A DNA stretch of 64,000 nt. It comes from Trametes villosa. Lineage: Eukaryota > Basidiomycota > Agaricomycetes > Polyporales > Polyporaceae. The stretch spans positions 3,968,001 through 4,032,000 of the forward strand of contig PUDQ02000003.1 of the NCBI GenBank assembly GCA_002964805.2, read 5' to 3'. Both the position numbers and the translations under genes were made by a program. Within the stretch, counting starts at the first letter, position 1; each line of letters starts with the position of its first letter. This document shows, piece after piece, positions 23,140 through 34,206 of this stretch. The notes under the pieces were generated by a model. That model was not told the origin of the DNA and did no database searches. It saw nothing but the letters and a program-made list of their open reading frames with translations.

Positions 23140-24000
23140 TCGGTGGGTATATTTATTCTTATTTGTGCATCAGATACTTATGCGACGTCATATGCGTGAC
23201 ACAGACTTCGGTTACGGCCGTGAGGTGAAGCTCTAGACGCGTTCAGCCGCTCTCCACTCTGCTGCATACACTCGGGCTCGGAGTCTCCGAACCTGCTTAC
23301 CGGGGTGAGTACCATTCTTACACGTCTCATTTTCTTAGTACGGCCATCTGTCAGGACCCAATGTCCGACACACCTCGAGAGACCATTCGGCGATACCGCC
23401 GTAAGCATCTATCCACCGCATCCTGCGAGGATACAGGGTCCAGCCACGCAAACGGGCTCTAGATTTACCCTTAAATGTTAGGACATAAGCTGAATCATCG
23501 TTCCTCTCGCCTTTCCCGCAGATTCGCGACGCAGACGTTCTCCGGGGCTTGGGGAAAATGCTAGCAGCATCCGCGCCGATGTAAATGCGCTTACCGCTTG
23601 GGAGCGTGCCAGGTAGCACTCACCTCTTCTACACCAGTGTCTTGGGACGACAACCGGGTCGCTTGACAACGCCGTCCAGCCACTCAGAGCCCATCCCCGA
23701 GAGCGACGCTGCTAGACTCGGCAGGCTTAGTCTGCTCGAACGGCAACGCGACCCTGCGCGACTGGGCTCTTGGTGCGCACTTCTGCTTGACGCTTGCCCT
23801 GCAAATCCTGAGGCGACCTCCGAGTCGCGCGGGAGCTTGACGTCGCCGTCCTAGGGCAAAACAACTCTGCCTCCCCGAAATCCGGCGACGCTGGCCGCCA
23901 GCGAGACTGCGAAGCGTCGGAATATGGGTACGGTGAGTTGGGTATGCTGTCTGGACCAAGTCTGGTCCGTTTCCTGCTTGGAGCTGGGCCTATCACATCC
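23140..24000 (+). pseudogene. decayed HNH_2-like array copy (relic 3)
   Basis: A broken exon-4 segment (ETIRRYRRK-like) lies near 23375. An exon-5 remnant (CGCAGACGTTCTCCGGGGCT, then CCGATGTAAATG) lies at 23528-23585. Exon-6-like sequence starts at about 23640. Frames are interrupted throughout. The exon-5 remnant is closest to those of relics 1, 2 and the one at 38.1 kb, placing all four in one dead lineage. Confidence 0.5.
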
Positions 24001-24239
24001 ATACAGATGAAGCCAAGCGAACGTGGGTGCAGAAAAGCGTACGGCCGTGCGGAAAGGGAAGGACTTGAGCCGGGTACCGGGCGGGGCGAACTCGGTGTGT
24101 CGCGCTCGTGTTGTGCGCGCGTGTCGACCGGATCCAGGGCGGCGAGCCCGCGCGACTTTGCACATCGCGTCGCCCTCGGACGATATGCTGATTGATGTGC
24201 GTAAGAGCTCGCTTCATGCGCCCTGTTATGGTTCTCGCA

Positions 24240-25140
24240 GCTTTGCACAGAGCCCCTAGCACACGCTGACAAGCTCGCCCCTCTATCTTGTAGGTCTTCT
24301 GCCGGACGGTATACAAGACTTGTCTGGCGCGCTCTGGGATCATCGGCAGATTCTGCTTCCTAGAGCGGCGCGCAGGTATGTACTGCTTCATCTCTATGAC
24401 GAGATTCACCGCGGGGCCGGTCAAATTCGGCTGCTGTCAGCACAGGCAGCTGTCTGTGAATTGACGATAATGCTAGACTGCAAAGCTTCGAATGTGGGTG
24501 GGGCGTTTCCCAACAATCACCCCACGCGAAGGTGCAAATGTGGTGAGCTGCGCTTGCGCCGTGCGAAGGGCAGGCGGCGACGTCGAGGGCTGATTCAACA
24601 GTGTTTGCAGGGCTCGGCCTCCCACAACGACGCGAGATGGCCTAGGGACTGTCACAGGACCGTCGTTGGCCGGAGCCTTATATTGCGCAAACAACGTTCT
24701 TGCTATCCCCTCGCCGCCCCCGAATTATTCAAGCGCTACTCGCGACATCGTTCTCAGACTGGACGCGCGCGAGCGCAGCTCTACTCGCAGTCTCCTCTTT
24801 CGGCGAAGACCTGTAGGCCAACACAACTCTGGCGCTGTCCCTCAGTCGCCTCGCCTCCCTGGACTGTCCCTCTGCTTGATCCCTGCGGCGACCTGCTCCT
24901 CGTGCGCCATATGCAACGTCCATACGCAGCTCGTTCGTCAGGCGCGATCATACACAGGAAGCGCCGTGGCTACTCCCGTGTGCTAGGGGGCGGTTCTCCT
25001 CTCTTTGGCGGCTTCTGCTATGTGCATCAAACCGCGGCTCCCAGCGCTTGTGGCGGCGTACCTCGCATTCTCTCCCTTTCGTCCCGGTTCGAGCGTTGAC
25101 CTATCCTGCCATCTGCGCCAGGATTTTGGTGAGCGCGGGA
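24240..25140. repeat. downstream block, third copy
   Basis: CACACGCTGACAAGCTCGCC, TTGTAGGTCTTCTGCCGGAC, TCGGCGAAGACCTGTAGGCC and TCGCCTCCCTGGACTGTCCC match 4640-5000 in the same order. The end (24975-25140) leads into the promoter block of array copy 7. No gene is supported. Confidence 0.55.
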
Positions 25141-25459
25141 GGCGAGCGCTCCCCATAGCTAATTATGCCACTTAGTACACTCGCCTGCGTACAAGCTGCC
25201 ACGTAAATATGACGAGTCGCGCGGTAACGCTGCGTGCCGCCGAAAACTCCCCATCTCTTCTTACGCACTCTTGCAGCATCAGCGATCCGACCCAGAGCGC
25301 AAGCGTGTGTACATCACTCTTTTCCAGCTCCGCATCCGCTGGATGAGGACGCCCTCACGGGGCGCGCGCTATCAAGCTCTGATCAGCGCAATTGAGCTGC
25401 CCTTTACCGCGACATCTATCCTCACTCCTCACTCCCTTCCACGAACCGCAACGCGAGTC
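25141..25459 (+). promoter_or_regulatory. conserved promoter block of array copy 7
   Basis: CACGTAAATATGACGAGTCG at 25200-25219 and GCGCGCTATCAAGCTCTGATC..GC at 25364-25389 are shared with the region upstream of array copy 4. The first is also upstream of copy 5. The distance from the first motif to the ATG is 260 bp here and about 200-290 bp in the other two. Confidence 0.45.
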
Positions 25460-27024
25460 ATGTCTTCAAGCCTGCTGCGACTCACTCACATGTCCACGCG
25501 CGCGGAGGAGCGTGCCGCAGACGTCTTTATCTGGTGGGATGATACTGGCTTTGGACACAAAGTGGTAGCTTGTGAGTACCAGCAGTCTGCCGCTTCATTG
25601 CAACGTCTCCGTCGTATAATGACGCGCGGACCCTCCAGGCTTCAGCACGGCGACCGTCAGCCCTCCCGTTACCAGCGGGACTTTGCTACGCTGGCTGATA
25701 TTGTTCTCCGGCGAACTTCCACGCCGCAAGATGGCCATGACGCCTGTCAAGGACTTGAAGTATATCACGTTCTTCGAATATCACTGCGAGCTCTCGGACG
25801 GTGGGACGGTGGATAACGGCGCCGCGCTCGTCAGCGGCGACTATAGCTGCCATTACATCAGTGAGCCCATCGCTCGCCGCGGGGTTTGCGGATATCTAAT
25901 ATCTTCAACATCGACTGCGAGCAGAGCCCCGCCTGAGATCCAAACCGCTCCCTCGGCTTTGGGCGCGCGATACTGAGTGCACCGACGTCCTGAAGGAATT
26001 AGAGGAAATTCTGGACGGCCAGGGAAGAATCTATGAAGAATCAGAGCACCCAGACAGTGACTACTCGCTCGTACGTATCCCGCCATACGTCACCCGTCCA
26101 AATGCTGAGATCGTGACGTTACTAAGAATCGAATCGAATTGGATGTTAACAAAGAGGTCCTCAACCGATATGGGGGCAGATGCATCTTCACCGGACGGAG
26201 CGGAGACGGCGTCGCTGCTCACTGGATTTTTCCGCCGTCGTTGAGTGAGCATGTTCGTGAGTTTTCTACTGTTCACGAGCCAAAGTAGTCATTCATGCAC
26301 CGCATTAGGTGGCCGCCGGGTGTGTTTTCGGAGGCTATGTGGACGTACAGGATTCCACAAACTTGATTACAATGCACGCGGACGTGCACCGGCTGTGGAT
26401 AACAAACGCAATCGGCGTCGATATCGAGGTACGTACACCTCAAACGACAACAGGCGTCGCGACCACTCATGCGTTGTGTTCATTTAGGACAGCTACCGGA
26501 TCGTAATCTTCGACCGATCGGCAGCCGCAAACGTGGACCTGCCCGCCGCACTCCAGTTTGCAGACCGGGATAAATGGCGCGACTTCAGCCTCCGCGAGCA
26601 CTTCCGGTACACACTCGGCTTCCGCATTATGTGCGGACACATCGAGGGCGACACCGTTATCGCTTACGACGTGGAAGAGTGGTATAACAAGGTCAAGTAC
26701 GCCGAAGACGGCGTTACACCCAGGGACCTCGCGGACCCTAGATGGCAGACACTTGCCGGCCAGCTGGTGCTGGAGCATATCAGGGTGTGCGGACCGCGGC
26801 CACCGCGCGACGATGGTTGGGATGAGGACTCTGAGGAAGACGAAGAGGAGACTGAGGAGGCCATGATGATGGCTCACGAGCTTGGCGGCCCAAGTGAGAA
26901 CGAGCAAGACGACGACGAAGAGGAAGGGGAAGAGGTCAGCGAATATTCGGGAGTAGAATCAGACGAGTGGGATGACTGCTCGGACTCGGGTGGCTCAGAA
27001 GAGGACGGCGAGGAAGATGGCTGA
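25460..27024 (+). CDS. HNH_2-like protein, array copy 7, acidic tail
   Basis: Exons 25460-25571, 25639-25860, 25925-26070, 26127-26252, 26309-26428 and 26488-27024 give 420 residues. Motifs: ERAADVFIWW in exon 1; VTSGTLLRWLILF, LKYITFFEYHCELSDGGTV in exon 2; IYEESEHPDS in exon 3; RYGGRCIFTGRSGDGVAAHW then IFPPSL in exon 4; NLITMHADVHRLW and AIGVDIE in exon 5; DSYRIVIFDRSA, SLREHFRYTLGFRIMCG and KYAEDGVTP in exon 6. H, N and H are all kept. The last 70 residues are mostly Asp and Glu. Closest relative in the window is copy 5. The next array gene starts only 155 bp after the stop. Confidence 0.82.
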
Positions 27025-27178
27025 GGAGGTGCACGATGCGGATGAGGGGTTCGGGGCGGGTGATGTTTCGCCCGAGTTTTCTGTGAACGTCGTCCGAGCC
27101 CTGTACGTAATGTTATTCACACTGGCAACGTTGAGCGCTCAGCTCTGTTGTCGTGCTCTCTCAACAACCTCGAGCATC

Positions 27179-28653
27179 ATGGAACTTGTCCATCAGTCTA
27201 GCACCGCTCTAGCTCGCGACGCGGACATCTTCATATGGACATGTAGACGCAGTGACTGCTGGAAAGTCATAGCATGTGAGTATCCTTTCACCGCACTGGT
27301 CACGATCTTCTCTGGGTCGCCGAATCTGATATTATGAGGCCCCATTTTACCAGGCTACAACTCGCAACGCACCCCTCTAACGTCGCAGACTCTGCTGCGA
27401 TGGCTCGATATGGTGGTAGAAGGCCATTCCGGCATGATCACACAACGCACTCAGCTAGAGCGCACGCACATCCAAAGTTGGATTCCGCGGGCTCACCCTG
27501 CGGATCAATTTGGTGATTTGGCACATTCACAGTGTGCTCTTCCGCCAGGAGACTATCGTTGCTTCGAAGGTGCGCTGCGGCGGCTGTATCCGCCCGACGA
27601 GTGCATTCAAAGATGTCACCAACGGCTGATCGGCGGGATGCCTACAGTGACCCGGATGTCGCAGGGATCCGACTCCCCGATGCCCCTCGACGGGATACTC
27701 CATCCGGAAGTAATCAAGACGGCTTTGCCACTGAAGTGTTTCGACGTATTTTGCTATCTTGAAAGTCGCAGGAAGGGCATACCTGACCGTACGGTGAGAA
27801 GCAGTACTCCATCCTACCATTTGTCATTGACTGATCATCCCGCTCGATGCCGCAGTTGAACGTCGTCACAGCTAAGTTGCGCGAGGAGGTCGTCGCACCA
27901 CACAACCACTGTATCTTTACCGGTGTCGCTCGCCGCATCAAAGAGAGTGTGGTGATCGCTTGGATCATCCCGCCACATCTAGCATATGCGGTGCGTAGTA
28001 TTCAGGATCGGGGCATTAGCGTACATGGCGGAATACACAGAACGAAGACACGCTAATGGCTGGCAGCACGCAGGCCCTCCACTGCACTAATGCTGGAAAC
28101 CGCGACTACGACTTTCGCAACCTCCCTTGGCAGACCTCCGACAACCTGATCCCTATACGGGCAGACCTGTACGAACTGTGGGTGGAGAACGCGTTCAGCG
28201 TTGATGTGGACGTACGTCAGTTCCCACAACTTCGATATCAATGGTCGCTGACATGCTCCCCGTCCTCCATAGGACGACTACCGTGTGCGCACCTTCCTGG
28301 CGACCGCCGATGACCTGGGTCTTCCAGAACGACTGGATGCATCCACGGTTGAGCAGCGCTGGATTCCGTTCCTGCGCGAACACCACCGCCATACGGTCGC
28401 CGTGCGCATCCTTGGCGGCGACATACTAGAAACGCACGAAGAGCCCCTGTGGGGGGCGCTGCACGAACTCTTCTATCTCTTTACCGAACCTGGTATCCGC
28501 GTCGATCTCAATGATGAGATATGGCAAACTTGGCCCGGCACTGAGGTCAAGGAGTGGATGTTTGCGAAGGGATGGTTGGATCCTTCGCGCACGCTGCAGG
28601 ATGCCAATCCCGGGTTTTTCGGTCCCGGCAGGGACGAAGAGTACTACTGGTGA
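27179..28653 (+). CDS. HNH_2-like protein, array copy 8 (His-less class)
   Basis: Exons 27179-27275, 27354-27569, 27648-27793, 27856-27990, 28074-28211 and 28273-28653 give 370 residues. Motifs: ELVHQSSTALARDADIFIW in exon 1; RTPLTSQTLLRWLDMVVEG and GDYRCFEG in exon 2; APHNHCIFTG and VIAWIIPPHL in exon 4; SDNLIPIRADLYELW and AFSVDVD in exon 5; DDYRVRTF, FLREHHRHTVAVRILGGDI and WQTWPGTEVKEWMF in exon 6. Both HNH histidines are replaced (Ala and Tyr). Its start lies 155 bp after an intact H-N-H copy, close enough to share regulatory DNA. Confidence 0.82.
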
Positions 28654-29052
28654 TAACTTTGGATATGTTGCATCATCTGTACAACTCAACCCAGCGCGTC
28701 CATGCGTGAGCGACTCGAGAACTATATACAATGCGAAGTCCCGCCGAGCGTCTGCCCGCAAATATCCGGCGCGCCGGCCCTGCCGCGGCTCTTCCTCGTC
28801 CCACTGTCATCGACTTTCTACCACTACAGCCTGAGAAGCGAAAACGCTCGCCTAGTCATGCGGACGCTCGTGACATACCCGACACGCGCCGTACGTATCA
28901 ACACGGTTTATGTGGCTGCTCTGCCACGCTCGGGCTCGCAACTCATCCCTTACTAGCAGCGCGCGCACAGGAGTGCAGTGTACTCACCGTCGACCATCCC
29001 CAAATCAGACCAAACCTACACTACGCGGAACGTATACGACATTTCTTGCTAA
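28654..29052. other. 400-bp spacer between array copies 8 and 9
   Basis: No gene, RNA or clear repeat is seen. It must hold the terminator of copy 8 and the promoter of copy 9. Confidence 0.4.
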
Positions 29053-30448
29053 ATGGACGTCCTGCCCAGCAAACGCGCTCAGTCCGCAGCCAGCTTCGAC
29101 CCCTCGATGATCGCGTATAGATCGGACACAGCCCAGCGTCGCAAAGCAGACGTATTCATTTGGTTCAATGAGTCCGGGGTCTGGCAAATTTTGGCATGTC
29201 AGTGCTTCGTGACTAGGGTGCTCTCTTCGACGGGGGGTCTGCCGCCTATGCTGATATGTCCCGATTCCCCTAGGTTTTAACGCGCAACGCACAACTCTGA
29301 CATCGCAGACTGTACTGAAGTGGCTGAAGGCGGTGAAACCTCTGCTGGATGAATTGGTCATACGGCACGTCTGGCTGGACCGTGTGTGCGTCGACGGCTG
29401 GATTGTGCGGCCGCTGGACGACTCCGAGTCTGGCGTGGTGCCTCCCTCTGATACCCTCTTGGCGGGGGAGTACGGCTGTTTCAAAGGTACGTTACTGTAG
29501 TAGTAGCTTCTTGGTGATTTTTGTGAGGGATTTTCACTAATTGTGAGTGCCTTACAGTAGCGTCATCGGAGTATCGCCCACGCTTCCAGGGTGTTGGCAC
29601 TGCTCCGCTCTCCCAGCTTCAAGACACCTATTTCTGGGCAGTTGGCACGCCCGAGGTAAGACGCCACGCTTATAATGCATATCTTCGGCCTTCCAACAAG
29701 GAACAACGATAACAGTGCTCTATCACGGATGAACTGTGCCAGGGGCTCAAGATCCCGCACGATGAATGCATCTTCACTGGGAGCGCTAGGGTTACTCGCA
29801 GCTCCCCGCATGCGACTGTGGATATCTGCTGGATCTTTCCGTACTACCTGCGCTTGAAGGTGAGTGAAAGTCGGGTGCGGGACCCGTCGTGCGCCGTGCA
29901 GGCCGACGCTAACGGCAACACTCAGATTACGACGGGCACTCGGAGGGATGGATACGACACCGAAGACCTCGACTGGATTTCGTCTGACAATCTGCTGCCC
30001 ATGCGCAGCGACGTGTACAGCCTCTGGCTCGACAACGCGTTTAGCGTCGATGTGGACGTAAGTCGCTCGTTGCGCCGCTGCAGGGGACCTCAACTCACCT
30101 TACGCGGTTGTTGCCGATCAGGATGGGTGTCGCATTCATGTCTTCGACGAATCAGCCGCAAAGCTCAGACTTCCAGAGCGCCTTTCCAAGGTTGAGCAGC
30201 GCTGGGTTCCGTTCTTGCGGGAGCACCACTATCACACCATCGTCGTCCAGATCCTCGGTGGCGACATACACGACTTTGGGGAGCCTCTGGCGGGTAAGCT
30301 GTGCGACTTTGAAAACGAGTATATGGACCCCGAGACCTCCGTCGATCTCTCGGAGGAGGTGTGGGAGACGGAGCTGGGACGGGACATCAAAGAGTGGAAG
30401 TTCTCGAAGGGGTGGTGGGATCGCAATGCGACGATACAGTTCGACTGA
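29053..30448 (+). CDS. HNH_2-like protein, array copy 9 (His-less class)
   Basis: Exons 29053-29197, 29274-29486, 29558-29655, 29716-29859, 29926-30057 and 30122-30448 give 352 residues. Motifs: RRKADVFIWF in exon 1; TTLTSQTVLKWLKAV and GEYGCFKG in exon 2; IPHDECIFTGSARV and VDICWIFPYYL in exon 4; SSDNLLPMRSDVYSLW and AFSVDVD in exon 5; DGCRIHVFDESAAK, FLREHHYHTIVVQILGGDI and GRDIKEWKF in exon 6. Both HNH histidines are lost (Cys and Tyr), and exon 3 is the shortest of the array. A 3' flank block shared with copies 2, 3 and 11 follows the stop. Confidence 0.8.
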
Positions 30449-30474
30449 ACGGGCGAGCCACAGACGAAGGCGGC

Positions 30475-30540
30475 TGTATGATATTCTGTCTACCGTGTAC
30501 GATTAGTGCGATAATTCATTGCGAGTGAACTGGTGTTGGA
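30475..30540 (+). repeat. conserved 3' flank block, copy c
   Basis: ATTCTGTCTACCGTGTACGA, TTAGTGCGATAATTCATTGC and GTGAACTGGTGTTGG match 8639-8693. It begins about 30 bp after the stop of copy 9. Confidence 0.5.
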
Positions 30541-32344
30541 AAAGATATATTGAGCCTAATACCGCCCGGGTCGCCGAAACTACCGCCGCACAATTGCGTC
30601 TGCTATATTCAAAGAGCCATACACACCTGCCTCCAGACCTGCGCCGCCCTTGGCCTGCGCGAAGTACGTTCATCGACCGCCGACCCTTCCCCGACTGCGG
30701 GCAAGACCGAGCGTACGCACGTTCAAGCGCATACGTACGCCTTATCCAAGTCCTCCGTACGCGTCAAGTCACACACAGAACAGCGACGAGTATTACTGGC
30801 GGGCGCGGTGCACGTACAAGTCGCGCTAGCGCGTTGCACGCATGAGGAACTCCAGTGTCCTGGTGGGGTGCCAGATAGTTCTCCTTGGATGGCGCAGCTC
30901 GCTCCTGGCCGATCGGAAAGGTCGTCGCGATATTGAGGCCGCTACCGGGCTGCGTGCTCGGGATGAACGCCCGACTCGCGCAAGAACTACCTCCGGGCCT
31001 TCGGTGGCGCATGATGTGTAGGGGGACGGACGCGACGACACGGCGCACCTTCAGCATCTGATGCGACTGAGGCCGCCATCAACGTGCGTACCTTCTCGTC
31101 TGACAATCTCGAGCGCGGGACGCTCGTTTGGCCAGTTATGCCGACCGCGCAGCTTGCGCGCGCGCGCGCACCTCACGGCGGCTTGGGCCGATATGCTGAG
31201 CCAGTAGCAGCGCAGGTGGTTCGCGCGCAGGGACATGCGCAACTGCGTGCGCAAATCGAGCGTGTTCCTTGCTCGCGACAATCGCGAAGGAGAGCTCGGT
31301 CCGCGCTGCAGCACGGCTGTTCCGAAAGAGGCCGGGGAGGGCATGAGGCCTCGAGGCGGAGCGACGAAGGTTGAGATGCTGCAAGGAGACCTGGGCCTCG
31401 TCAGTGACCAGTATCCGCGGAGCGAGCTGTGGTTGTGGCTGATGCGATTCGGGCCTGTTCCGGTGGGTGTGGGGTAGACGCGAGCGAGACGAGGCAAATC
31501 GGCACATTGGGCGAGCATGAGAGGCACGGTTAGGACGTGGACGAGACAGGCCGCATTACGCACGGATGGATGAATGGGAGCGCGACGATCCGCGTCACGT
31601 AGACCGCAAGCGAGTAGGCAGGGATACTCCGGCTGTGTGTGCAACGACGCTCCCGCGCCATTCTATGCTCCGAAGGAGGTCCGACGCCTGGTACGATGCG
31701 GAGCAAGTATGTCGTGAGCCGTTCAGAGGGGTTAACTATAGATGGGCACCAGTGTGAACGATGTGAAATGCACTAAGTTCGGTTCACGAGGGACTATAGC
31801 ACTCACATTAATCCTCCCACATGGTGCGCTTCCTGCGCCCGATGTTAGCCTAGTCGTGACAAGGAGAACCCGAAAGTGTTCAGCTTGACCTAGTCCAGCG
31901 TGTCTACCGTACCCAGTACTAGAGTAAGAGAGAACCTGGAAGAATACAAGGGGCCCTCAGTTCCAGCCCGGTATCGGTTGTTCCCATCTTAAAAAGCGAG
32001 ACACGGGACGGCCATAATCGAGTTGTGGGCAGAGAAGAGGCAGAAGCAAGCGCTTAACAATCGAGCAAAGGACCACCGTGGGAACGTCGGAGTTCCCATT
32101 TTCAAGGGATGAGCGCGAGCGCGTCGGTGGTCGTTCTGAGCTCTTCACTCGGTGACTACCGCTGCATGTACGTTGAGCCCCTCCTCACTTAGCCCGTGTC
32201 GAGAGCCGGATAAGTAGCGCACGAGGTGCTCGTTGTCCGGATTCTCAGGAGTTTCCGCGCCCAGATCGAGCGAGCACGCGCTCCGCCATACTACCCGGTG
32301 CTCACTCCAGGCCTGAGCATCACTGGCAACGCGACTGGCAAGCT
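30541..32344. other. 1.8-kb intergenic stretch, partly duplicated
   Basis: The segment 30960-31020 (ACTCGCGCAAGAACTACCTC, CGGGCCTTCGGTGGCGCATGA) corresponds to 8950-9000. A short GC dinucleotide run lies at 31157-31170. No open frame has family motifs or consistent splicing, and I see no gene. Confidence 0.4.
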
Positions 32345-33846
32345 ATGCCTACCCAAATAACACCCACCGAACGACCTCATCACACCCCAATTGCCAAAGC
32401 ACGTGAAGCAGACGTCTTCATCTGGTGCGAATGGCAAGGTAGCCGGGGCTACCACGTCGTTGCATGTAAGTCACGAGCCCTCTCCCAGAGGCAGTGTCGC
32501 TGTCCACACCCCTACAGTGCGACCTCGGCTGACCTACAGGACGTGGCAGGCTTCAATCATGCATCGGTGACCACGCCTCGTATGAGAGTCAGCGACTTAT
32601 TTCACTACTTCACGTTGCTCGGTCCATGGGAGGGCGAAACTGCGCTCACGCGTGTGGAGAAGCTGGAGTACCTCAAGTACCTCAAGTACGATTGCACGCT
32701 CTCTCCAGAGGGTCCGTTGGACCTATCGGCGGTGCTTTCTGAAGGCGACTATGTTTGCCACTACATAGGTTCGCACTCACGTCCTCCAGGAGCCTATGAT
32801 GCAGATACCGATGTGGCCTGGAAGTAGATCCCGACACTACACCCCGGCGACGGTCCCCTCTCGCGTGCAACAACTTCGTAACGGATTCTCTGAGAGGCCT
32901 TGAGCAGCTCTTCCGGCCTCAATTCAGCGACATCGACACAGAGTCCCCCGATTCACCTACAGAGGTAAATGTTTTTCTCTGGATTATCTGATCCCGTCTT
33001 TGTGCTTCTAACACGGCAGGATTTCACAGGACCGGATCTCTGAGCCGCTCAGGGCGGCGACAACACAGCGATACGGCCACAGGTGTGTATTCACGGGAGC
33101 GACCGAACGTACCCATGTGGGCGTGCACTGGATATTTCCACCGATGCTGGGACATCGCGTGAGTATCCGCCCCTCGCACTGCACTCGAGATGCCACAGTA
33201 GCTAACGTCGTTGTGCTAGATGGGCGGTCTGGACGCTGATAGGGACATAGAGATAGGGGAGTTCAAGCTGGTGGGCCTGCACGAGAACCTGCTCCCCATG
33301 CACGCGGACGCGCACCGGCTATGGCTCGAGAACGCGTTCAGCGTCGACGTCGATGTAAGTCCGCTTCGTCGTCCGATGGTGCCTCACGCATGACATTCAC
33401 GCATGCATCTGACTCCGTGTACATTGCAGAACGATTGCCGAATCGTCGTCTTCACCGACGCTGCCCGAATATTCACCACCCTCCCCAGCAGACTGGCGTT
33501 CCATGACCTCGACAACGGCGGCACCTCCTCGTCGCCGGAGTACATCCAGCGGCGCGACTGGTGCCTGCGCGAGCACTTCCGCTTCACGCTCGCGCTGCAC
33601 CTCCTCGGTGGGGACCTGGCGGAACAGCTCGACATCACCGTATCCGAGTGCAACCAGCTGTACCTCGACACCCGCCCGGATATTGCCAAAGATGGCGCGG
33701 GGAGGCTAGAGAACCCGGACTGGGAGAAGGGCGAGAAGTGGGAGAGCGCGGCGGGTGTGTTGGTGCGCGAGTATATTATGGAGCTTGTCCTCCAGGACGG
33801 AGAGGGCGCTGATCGTGACGTTGGCAAAGGCGGAGGAGTGAGATGA
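32345..33846 (+). CDS. HNH_2-like protein, array copy 10
   Basis: Exons 32345-32465, 32550-32768, 32825-32964, 33030-33158, 33220-33354 and 33430-33846 give 386 residues. Motifs: READVFIWCEWQGSRGYHV in exon 1, close to the matching part of copy 2; EYLKYLKYDCTLSPEGPLD and GDYVCHY in exon 2; RYGHRCVFTG and VGVHWIFPPM in exon 4; NLLPMHADAHRLW and AFSVDVD in exon 5; NDCRIVVFTDAA, CLREHFRFTLALHLLGGDL and a long C-terminus. H, N and H are all present. The copy lies 361 bp upstream of a His-less copy, the second such neighbour pair after copies 7 and 8. Confidence 0.8.
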
Positions 33847-34206
33847 GGATAAGTAAAGTGGAGTCCTTGTTTCCAAACCACCTATCCTAGGATGTGGCTT
33901 GGATTGGAGGACCCTGATCCTTGTGTGCACTGGCCATACAGTGTAGCAGCGAACGTATGGATGCCGATTCTGAACGCGGCACAGAGGCAGCCAGCGGAAG
34001 CGGCCGCTTCCCATACGCGACCAGCGCTCGGGCGACTCGGACATGACGTCGCATGATCCTCCTGGCAGCACCACGACGAAGTTCGCATGTGCCACCTGTG
34101 CTTCCCAACTACACCGAATCCTATAGTACTGAAACTTACTAGCTGCTACAGCCCCTCTAGTGACCGGCTTCGAAAAGCGTCTCGTACCTCGCTGGAACCG
34201 TTTGGC

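Noticed and set aside
31157..31170. Alternating GC run as Z-DNA or recombination hotspot
   Set aside because: Very short, and no repeat boundary coincides with it.
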